A DNA stretch of 6,753 nt from Collinsella aerofaciens (GTDB lineage Bacteria > Actinomycetota > Coriobacteriia > Coriobacteriales > Coriobacteriaceae): assembly GCA_021641225.1 (NCBI GenBank), contig JAJWXI010000095.1:1-6753 (forward strand), written 5' to 3'. The position numbers were made by a program, and so were the translations under genes. Below the pieces are notes generated by a model. It did no database searches, was not told the origin of the DNA, and saw nothing but the letters and a program-made list of their open reading frames with translations. Positions 1-4,526 of the stretch are shown piece by piece (position 1 is the stretch's first letter; each line of letters starts with the position of its first letter).

Positions 1-27
1 CCAGCGCCCGTCGCAGGGAAATGCTGG
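1..27 (-). terminator. Possible partial terminator hairpin after mscL
   Basis: Directly after the mscL stop codon, CCAGC (1-5) can pair with GCTGG (23-27), and CCC (7-9) with GGG (16-18), giving an imperfect GC-rich hairpin. The T-tract needed for an intrinsic terminator of the minus-strand gene would lie beyond the left edge, so it cannot be judged. The evidence is weak. Confidence 0.25.
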
Positions 28-453
28 CTACGCCTTGGGCAGCTCGCTTCCGCAGTGGCAGCATTTGGTCGCGCCCTCATTTACCTCCTCCAGGCAATAA
101 GGGCAGACGGGCTTGGGGGCGGCCTCCTCGACGGGGGTGCCGGCCAACTTGTCGCCAATCTCCTGTGCCTTGTTAAACGCCTTGACGATGGCAAAGACAA
201 TGGCCGCTACAATCAAAAAGTTGATGCATGCGCCGAGGAACGCGCAAAAGTCGATATTGGTGCCCGGCACCACCAGCCCCGAGATCTCGGTGGCGCTGCC
301 GCCGGCGATGACGGCGATGAGCGGGTTGATGATGTTGTCGGTAAGCGAGGTCACGATGGCAGTGAACGCGCCGCCAATGATGACGCCGACGGCCATGTCC
401 ATCACGTTGCCGCGATTGATGAATTCCTTGAATTCGTTGAGCAGTGCCTTCAT
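28..453 (-). CDS. mscL: Large-conductance mechanosensitive channel MscL with C-terminal zinc-ribbon-like tail
   Basis: MscL is a homopentameric inner-membrane pore that opens under membrane tension and releases solutes during hypo-osmotic shock. The 141-residue product starts with the family's N-terminal amphipathic helix and the hallmark RGNVMDMAVGVIIGGAF (14-30). M20, G23 and V24 fall where the E. coli gate residues L19, G22 and V23 lie. TM1 spans about 17-45, a short external loop about 46-68, and TM2 about 69-92. The tail is unusual. Instead of the acidic C-terminal bundle helix there is a CPYC (117-120) and KCCHCG (130-135) pair, a likely four-cysteine zinc ribbon using C117, C120, C131 and C134. 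The start is fixed by GAGGAG five bases upstream and by the conserved N-terminus. The frame stays open upstream to about 1026, but that stretch has no family similarity and overlaps the next gene. It is transcribed divergently from the GTPase gene. Channel identity is very secure; zinc binding is inferred. Confidence 0.96.
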   Translation of the reverse strand: MKALLNEFKEFINRGNVMDMAVGVIIGGAFTAIVTSLTDNIINPLIAVIAGGSATEISGLVVPGTNIDFCAFLGACINFLIVAAIVFAIVKAFNKAQEIGDKLAGTPVEEAAPKPVCPYCLEEVNEGATKCCHCGSELPKA

Positions 454-458
454 GGTGG

Positions 459-464
459 CTCCTC
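459..464 (-). promoter_or_regulatory. Ribosome binding site of mscL
   Basis: Read on the minus strand this is GAGGAG, five bases before the ATG at 453. It decides the start against the much longer open frame extending upstream. Confidence 0.85.
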
Positions 465-610
465 GCAGTTGTGGGGCTCGCGTTGTTACTGCCCCAGATA
501 AGCCCGGGCAGACAAAAAAGGGGAGGTGCCGGCTTTCGCAAGGCGCGAACCTACGAAAATCGCCGCGCGGCAACGCGGGGCGATGAGCTCGGTCGGGGGA
601 TAGGGCCCGC

Positions 611-639
611 TTCGCCCGCCGGCCCGTAAATTGTATCAT
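611..639 (+). promoter_or_regulatory. Candidate promoter of the EF-G-like GTPase gene
   Basis: TATCAT (634-639) matches the sigma-70 type -10 consensus at five of six bases. A weak -35, TTCGCC (611-616), lies 17 bp upstream. Transcription would start near 646 and leave a leader of about 54 nt. The poor -35 makes this tentative. Confidence 0.3.
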
Positions 640-690
640 CCAGTGTGGAACGAGGATGCCCATTGCCGCGTGTGATGGGTTTGAAATAAG

Positions 691-695
691 AGGAG
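691..695 (+). promoter_or_regulatory. Ribosome binding site of the EF-G-like GTPase gene
   Basis: AGGAG sits four bases before the ATG at 700 and supports that start. The translated N-terminus then runs straight into the G1 motif, as in related factors. Confidence 0.8.
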
Positions 696-699
696 AGCC

Positions 700-2703
700 A
701 TGTCGAAGCAAGCGGTCATAGGAATTCTGGCTCATGTCGATGCCGGTAAGACCACGCTGGCCGAGGCCATGCTGTTTCATGCCGGCCGCATTCGCAAACG
801 CGGGCGCGTGGACGATGGCGATTCTCATCTGGACACGAACGAGATTGAGCGTGAGCGCGGCATCACGATCTTCTCGTCGCAGGCCGTGCTCGACCACGGC
901 GACACCCACGTTATGCTCGTGGACGCTCCCGGCCATGTCGATTTTTCGGCCGAGGCGGAGCGCACGCTGCGCGCGCTCGACTATGCGATCCTGGTGGTGG
1001 GAGCCAACGACGGCGTACAGGGCCATACCGAAACGTTGTGGCGCCTGCTTGCTCGTTACGACATTCCGACGTTCATCTTTATCAACAAAATCGATCTTGA
1101 GAACCCTGGTCGCGAAGCGCTGTTGGCTCAGCTTGGGCAGCGTCTTTCCGAGGGCTGTCTAGATGCCGAGGGCTTGCTGGCAGGCGGCGCCGTGCAAGAG
1201 GATGCCGCGGCGCTGGATGAGGCGGCGCTCGATGAGTTCCTTGAAGCAGGTGAGCTGTCTGCCGCAACGCTTTCGCGCATGGTGGCCGAGCGCAGGTTGT
1301 TCCCCTGCTTTGCCGGCTCGGCGCTCAAGGACCAGGGCGTGGCGGAGCTGCTGGACGGCATGTGTGCTTTGATGCGCGAGCGGACATGGCCCCATGAGTT
1401 CGCCGCACGTGTCTATCGCGTGAGTCGTGGAGACCGCGGCGAGCGCCTTGCCTGGGTCAAGGTGACGGGCGGTGCGCTGCGTGCAAAACAGGTGATTGAG
1501 GGACGCTCCGGTGTCGAGTCTTGGGAGCAAAAGATCGACCAAGTCCGCATCTATAACGGCGAAAAGTACGAGCTTGCCCAAGAAGTTGCCGCTGGCAGTA
1601 TCTGCGCCGTGACAGGCCTCGCGCACGTTCGCCCGGGTGATGCCCTGGGCGCAGAGCCCATGGGCGAGCAGCCGATCATCGCACCGGTTCTCACCTATAC
1701 GGTGCTGCCGGGCGAGCACGATGTCCATACGGTGTTCCGGGCGCTGACCGAGCTTGCCGACGAGGATCCCATGCTCGGCGTAAGCTGGAACACGCATCTT
1801 GAGCAGATTTATTTGCAGCTGATGGGCGCCGTGCAGCTCGAGGTCGTGCAGCGCGTGCTGGCCGATCGCTTTGGCCTTGCGGTTGAGTTTGAGCCCGGTG
1901 GCATCCTCTACAAGGAGACCATCTCGCAGCCGGTCGAGGGCGCGGGCCACTTTGAGCCGCTGCGCCACTATGCCGAGGTGCACCTGCGCTTAGAGCCGCT
2001 GCCGGCGGGCTCGGGCGTGCAGTTTGGCACCGTGACCTCGACCGACGAGCTCGACCTGAACTGGCAGCGTCTGGCGCTCACCAATGCCATGGAGCGTGAC
2101 CACCTGGGCGTGCTGACCGGCTCGCCCATCACCGATGTGCGCATTACGCTTACGGGTGGTCGTGCGCATGCCAAGCACACCGAGGGCGGCGACTTTCGTC
2201 AGGCAACGTATCGCGCGATTCGCCAGGGACTCATGCAGGCACGCGAGGCGGGTGCGGCTGTGCTGCTGGAGCCGTGGTATCGCTTTGAGCTCGAGGTTAC
2301 GGGGGAGTGCGTGGGTCGTGCGCTCTCGGATGCCACGCGTATGGGTGCCGAGTACGAGCCGCCGACGATACTGGACGATCGCGCCAAGCTCGTAGGCCGC
2401 GTGCCGGCATCCGAGGTGCAGGACTATGCCCTGGAGGTGGCTGCCTACACGAGCGGCCGCGGGCATCTGTACCTGGAGTTCGCCAGCTATGAGCCCTGTC
2501 ATGATGCCGAGCACGTGATCGAGACGGCCGCCTATGAGCCCGAAGCCGATCTGCCCAACACGCCCGACTCGGTCTTCTGCTCCCACGGCGCCGGCTACAC
2601 CGTCAAGTGGCACGACGTCCCCGCCGCGGCGCATGTGCGCATCGATCCTGCCACTTTCCGCTCTTGGCGCGCAGCAGACGCGGAGTTTTTCGGCCTTAGG
2701 TGA
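700..2703 (+). CDS. EF-G-like translation factor GTPase, ribosomal protection protein superfamily (TetM/TetP-related)
   Basis: This 667-residue GTPase has the domain layout of EF-G and the tetracycline ribosomal protection proteins, which bind the ribosomal A-site region and hydrolyse GTP. Visible motifs are G1 AHVDAGKT (11-18), switch I RERGIT (51-56), G3 DAPGH (75-79), G4 NKID (129-132) and G5 SAL (207-209). Domain II begins near 234 and domain III near 329; domains IV and V occupy about 400-620. A segment aligning with Tet(M) GEIPARCIQEY is present as GRVPASEVQDY. Where Tet(M) has its YSPVSTP tip loop before ADFR, this protein has AHAKHTEGG before DFR (491-500 region). The last 40 residues carry HGAGYTVKW (629-637), not found in Tet(M), and the protein is about 28 residues longer. 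Automated annotation may call it a tetracycline resistance protein. I see GTPase and ribosome binding as well supported, and drug resistance as unproven; a housekeeping or stress-related translation role is equally possible. Confidence 0.9.
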   Translation: MSKQAVIGILAHVDAGKTTLAEAMLFHAGRIRKRGRVDDGDSHLDTNEIERERGITIFSSQAVLDHGDTHVMLVDAPGHVDFSAEAERTLRALDYAILVVGANDGVQGHTETLWRLLARYDIPTFIFINKIDLENPGREALLAQLGQRLSEGCLDAEGLLAGGAVQEDAAALDEAALDEFLEAGELSAATLSRMVAERRLFPCFAGSALKDQGVAELLDGMCALMRERTWPHEFAARVYRVSRGDRGERLAWVKVTGGALRAKQVIEGRSGVESWEQKIDQVRIYNGEKYELAQEVAAGSICAVTGLAHVRPGDALGAEPMGEQPIIAPVLTYTVLPGEHDVHTVFRALTELADEDPMLGVSWNTHLEQIYLQLMGAVQLEVVQRVLADRFGLAVEFEPGGILYKETISQPVEGAGHFEPLRHYAEVHLRLEPLPAGSGVQFGTVTSTDELDLNWQRLALTNAMERDHLGVLTGSPITDVRITLTGGRAHAKHTEGGDFRQATYRAIRQGLMQAREAGAAVLLEPWYRFELEVTGECVGRALSDATRMGAEYEPPTILDDRAKLVGRVPASEVQDYALEVAAYTSGRGHLYLEFASYEPCHDAEHVIETAAYEPEADLPNTPDSVFCSHGAGYTVKWHDVPAAAHVRIDPATFRSWRAADAEFFGLR

Positions 2704-2730
2704 CAATGGGGCAGCTTCTTCGGCACGTTC

Positions 2731-2763
2731 AGTTGGTATAACTCGGTATAAGTTGGTATAACT
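2731..2763 (+). repeat. Three GGTATAA units in 10-bp phase; AGTTGGTATAACT present twice
   Basis: GGTATAA occurs at 2735-2741, 2745-2751 and 2755-2761, exactly one helical turn apart. The outer two units lie in identical 13-mers AGTTGGTATAACT (2731-2743 and 2751-2763), each with AGTT/AACT inverted ends. Each unit also contains a -10-like TATAAC or TATAAG. Same-face spacing just upstream of a gene suggests a repressor or activator operator overlapping the promoter. TGGTATA half-sites recall those of HutC-type GntR regulators, but no such regulator gene lies in the window. Repetition is seen directly; the regulatory role is inferred. Confidence 0.6.
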
Positions 2764-2785
2764 GTAGACAGCGTTTGCCAATCCG

Positions 2786-2791
2786 AGGAGG
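2786..2791 (+). promoter_or_regulatory. Ribosome binding site of the AAA ATPase gene
   Basis: AGGAGG, a full Shine-Dalgarno match, lies five bases before the ATG at 2797 and fixes that start. Confidence 0.85.
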
Positions 2792-2796
2792 CCGAC

Positions 2797-3915
2797 ATGA
2801 ATCCAAATCCCTTTAAGCCAACGGCGGGCAAGCGGCCTCCGGTGTTGATCGGCCGCGAGTCGGTCATTGAGGATTTTGAAGAAGGCCTCGACAACGGCGC
2901 GGGAGCGCCGGGCAGGCTCATGCTCATCACGGGAAACCGCGGCTGTGGCAAAACGGTCCTGCTGCGCGAGTTGCAGCGCTTGGCGGCAGAGCGCGGTTGG
3001 GCGGTCATTTCCGATTCGGCATCGCTTGGCTTATGCGACCGCCTGGCCGACGCGCTTCGCTCAAACAAACCCGTCGTGACGTCTATGGAATTCGGCCCAT
3101 CATTCGGGCGTATGTCGGTCGAGGCGGCGCGTGCAAAGGGTGAAACGCTGCGCGGGTTGGTCAACGAGCGTCTGAAAAAGCTTGGGCCGGGAAAAGGCAT
3201 TCTGTTTGCCATCGACGAGGCGCAGTCGGCATCTATCGAGGAGTTGGCCGCCTTGGCCGTTCTCTATCAGCAGGTGCTGGGAGACCAAGATGCCACGGGC
3301 CTGCCCGATAGCGAGCAGCGCGGTCTTGCCTTGGTGTTTGCCGGCCTGCCCAGCATGGTGGACGACCTGCTCGAAGAGCCGAGCGTGACATTTTTGCGGC
3401 GTGCCCAGCAGCGCACACTGGGGGCGATTTCTTTGCCCAAGGTGCGTGATTCATATATCCAGACGGTCAAAGATGCTGGCCTTAACGTTGATGTGGAGAC
3501 GGCGGACCTTGCAGCGCGCAAGAGTATGGGCCATCCCTACATGGTTCAGCTCGTGGGCTATTACATGTGGCGGTCGGCTGTTCGGCGCGATTCGCGGGAC
3601 ATTGAGGTCCGTGATGTCGAGGCTGGCCATATGGACGCCATCTCCGAGTTCTATGAGGCGGTCGATGCGCCGCTGTATTACGGACTGCGTAGCCCACAGC
3701 GCCTGTTTATCGAAGCAATGGCGGTCGACGAGGGCGGGCCGACGCGCATGGCGGATGTCATTGAGCGTTGCGACCGTACTCAGAGCTGGGCGAGCAAGTA
3801 TCGAGCGAGCCTGATTCGGGAGCGTGTCATTGAGGCAGCAGGCTACGGCCTTGTTCGCTTTGCCGTGCCCATGCTGGGCGAATATATCCGCGACCGTGTG
3901 TTGTGGCACGAATAA
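2797..3915 (+). CDS. AAA-type ATP-binding protein with probable C-terminal winged helix
   Basis: This 372-residue soluble protein belongs to the Orc1/Cdc6-like AAA (AAA_16-type) ATPases. A conserved N-terminal NPF...PP.LIGRE stretch (4-21) precedes Walker A GNRGCGKT (46-53). Walker B is ILFAIDEAQ (135-143), with D140 and E141 placed to bind magnesium and activate water. A strand LALVFAGLP (177-185) sits where sensor 1 is expected. The C-terminal part, about 292-372, looks like a winged-helix domain, with a helix-turn-helix-like stretch and a final strand RFAVPMLGEYIR. No signal peptide or membrane segment is visible. Such ATPases are common stand-alone genes in actinobacteria, and the function of most is unknown; DNA binding is inferred from the C-terminal fold only. 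No toxin, nuclease or transposase partner lies beside it. The phased repeat upstream and the palindrome at its stop codon flank it on both sides. ATPase assignment is secure; the biological role is not known. Confidence 0.88.
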   Translation: MNPNPFKPTAGKRPPVLIGRESVIEDFEEGLDNGAGAPGRLMLITGNRGCGKTVLLRELQRLAAERGWAVISDSASLGLCDRLADALRSNKPVVTSMEFGPSFGRMSVEAARAKGETLRGLVNERLKKLGPGKGILFAIDEAQSASIEELAALAVLYQQVLGDQDATGLPDSEQRGLALVFAGLPSMVDDLLEEPSVTFLRRAQQRTLGAISLPKVRDSYIQTVKDAGLNVDVETADLAARKSMGHPYMVQLVGYYMWRSAVRRDSRDIEVRDVEAGHMDAISEFYEAVDAPLYYGLRSPQRLFIEAMAVDEGGPTRMADVIERCDRTQSWASKYRASLIRERVIEAAGYGLVRFAVPMLGEYIRDRVLWHE

Positions 3916-3946
3916 TGTGACAAAGGGACAGCCCCTTTGTCACATT
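3914..3946. repeat. 33-bp near-perfect palindrome overlapping the ATPase stop codon
   Basis: The left arm AATGTGACAAAGGG (3914-3927) is exactly complementary to the right arm (3933-3946). Inside the ACAGC centre, C3929 and G3931 also pair, so A3928/C3932 is the only mismatch around the central A3930. The element starts within the TAA stop codon and ends 20 bp before the next ATG. In RNA it would form a 14-bp hairpin, but no T-tract follows on either strand. It may be a REP-like dispersed intergenic repeat, a processing or stability hairpin, or a factor-assisted terminator. The palindrome is seen directly; its class is inferred. Confidence 0.8.
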
Positions 3947-3953
3947 GGCAGAT

Positions 3954-3960
3954 GAGAGGA
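3954..3960 (+). promoter_or_regulatory. Ribosome binding site of the GNAT gene
   Basis: GAGAGGA lies six bases before the ATG at 3967. It favours this start over an in-frame TTG at 3937 that falls inside the palindrome and has no ribosome site. Confidence 0.7.
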
Positions 3961-3966
3961 CGAAAC

Positions 3967-4524
3967 ATGGTGATTCATACCGAGCGGTTGACGCTTCGCC
4001 CGTGGCGCGACACAGACGCCGAGGGTCTTTTTGCATATGCGAGCGATCCAGACGTGGGGCCGGCTGCAGGCTGGCCTCCCCATCGAAGCATCGAAGAAAG
4101 CCGGGAGATCATCCGGACGGTCTTTTCCGCTCCCCATACCTTTGCCGTGTGCCTTGCTGCGACAGACGAGCCCGTGGGCAGTATTGGGCTCATGCCGTCC
4201 CGCTGCGAGTCGAGCTACCAAGGCGCGGGTCTCGAGCTCGAAGTGGGCTATTGGATCGCCAAGCCTTTTTGGGGCCGGGGCTTCGCTCCCGAAGCCGTGC
4301 GAGCTGTGCAACACTACGCGTTTGAAACGCTTGGATGCAAGGCGTTATGGTGCGGATACTATGAGGGCAACAAGAAGTCGTTACGCGTTCAGCAAAAATG
4401 TGGGTTCGCACCACATCACGTTGAGCGCGACGTGCCCTGCGAGCTTATGGGCGATGTGCGCACTGAGTACTTTACGTATTTGACCTGCGACGACTGGCGC
4501 AGACAAGCAGAAGAGGGGCGATAA
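3967..4524 (+). CDS. GNAT family N-acetyltransferase (RimJ/RimL type)
   Basis: This 185-residue cytoplasmic enzyme should transfer an acetyl group from acetyl-CoA to an amine, either a protein N-terminus or a small molecule. It opens with the TERLTLRPW strand (5-13) typical of the RimJ/RimL (Acetyltransf_3) branch. The central strand GYWIAKPFWGRGFAPEA (94-110) carries the pyrophosphate-binding loop of motif A, W-G-R-G-F-A (102-107). The later segment N135-K-K-S138 through KCGF (144-147) matches the conserved N-x-x-S and K-x-G-F region. Length is normal for the family and no frame damage is visible. The gene ends 2 nt before the UvrA-like gene and supplies its ribosome site, so the two are likely co-translated. 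Substrate cannot be read from sequence: ribosomal protein, other protein and antibiotic acetylation all remain open. Confidence 0.9.
   Translation: MVIHTERLTLRPWRDTDAEGLFAYASDPDVGPAAGWPPHRSIEESREIIRTVFSAPHTFAVCLAATDEPVGSIGLMPSRCESSYQGAGLELEVGYWIAKPFWGRGFAPEAVRAVQHYAFETLGCKALWCGYYEGNKKSLRVQQKCGFAPHHVERDVPCELMGDVRTEYFTYLTCDDWRRQAEEGR
4511..4518 (+). promoter_or_regulatory. Ribosome binding site of the UvrA-like gene, inside the GNAT 3' end
   Basis: AAGAGGGG lies eight bases before a TTG at 4527 and within the last codons of the acetyltransferase gene. No ATG is available nearby in frame, and the next GTG (4554) would remove the first beta strand. TTG 4527 is therefore the best start. Confidence 0.65.
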
Positions 4525-4526
4525 AG

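Larger units (their letters stand above)
454..699. other. Divergent intergenic region between mscL and the GTPase gene
   Basis: This 246-bp gap has no convincing coding content and must hold the promoters of both flanking genes. It contains a six-A run (514-519, T on the mscL strand), a GC-rich inverted pair GGGCC/GGCCC (603-607 and 621-625), and an AT-rich patch at about 627-640 that is the best promoter candidate. No riboswitch or small RNA could be recognised. The mscL promoter was not found with confidence: TACAAT read on the minus strand at 630-635 lacks a recognisable -35 box. Confidence 0.6.
2704..2796 (+). promoter_or_regulatory. Intergenic regulatory region of the AAA ATPase gene
   Basis: This 93-bp gap separates the GTPase stop codon from the ATPase start. 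No terminator hairpin with a T-tract is visible after the GTPase gene, so read-through is possible. The region holds the phased GGTATAA array, a promoter candidate within it (TTGGTA at 2733-2738, 18 bp, TATAAC at 2757-2762) and the AGGAGG ribosome site. A start near 2769 would leave a leader of about 28 nt. Confidence 0.5.

Noticed and set aside
603..679. Short inverted repeats GGGCC/GGCCC and CCCAT/ATGGG upstream of the GTPase gene
   Set aside because: Stems of only five pairs with loops of 11-13 nt are expected by chance in GC-rich DNA.
454..1026. Minus-strand open frame continuing upstream of the mscL start, giving a much longer protein
   Set aside because: The extension has no MscL similarity, overlaps the GTPase gene antisense, and the ATG at 453 has a strong ribosome site and the conserved N-terminus.
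700..2703. Calling the GTPase a proven tetracycline resistance gene
   Set aside because: The tip loop needed for drug displacement in Tet(M) is not conserved, so only superfamily membership is supported.
1159..2781. Two long minus-strand open frames opposite the GTPase gene (274 and 263 codons)
   Set aside because: They are antisense shadows of a GC-rich gene with clear GTPase motifs; their translations show no recognisable domains.
3914..3946. Classical intrinsic terminator
   Set aside because: The hairpin is strong, but neither strand has a following T-tract.
3937..3966. TTG start for the GNAT gene, ten codons upstream of the ATG
   Set aside because: It lies inside the palindrome, has no ribosome site, and the ATG at 3967 matches the family's N-terminus.
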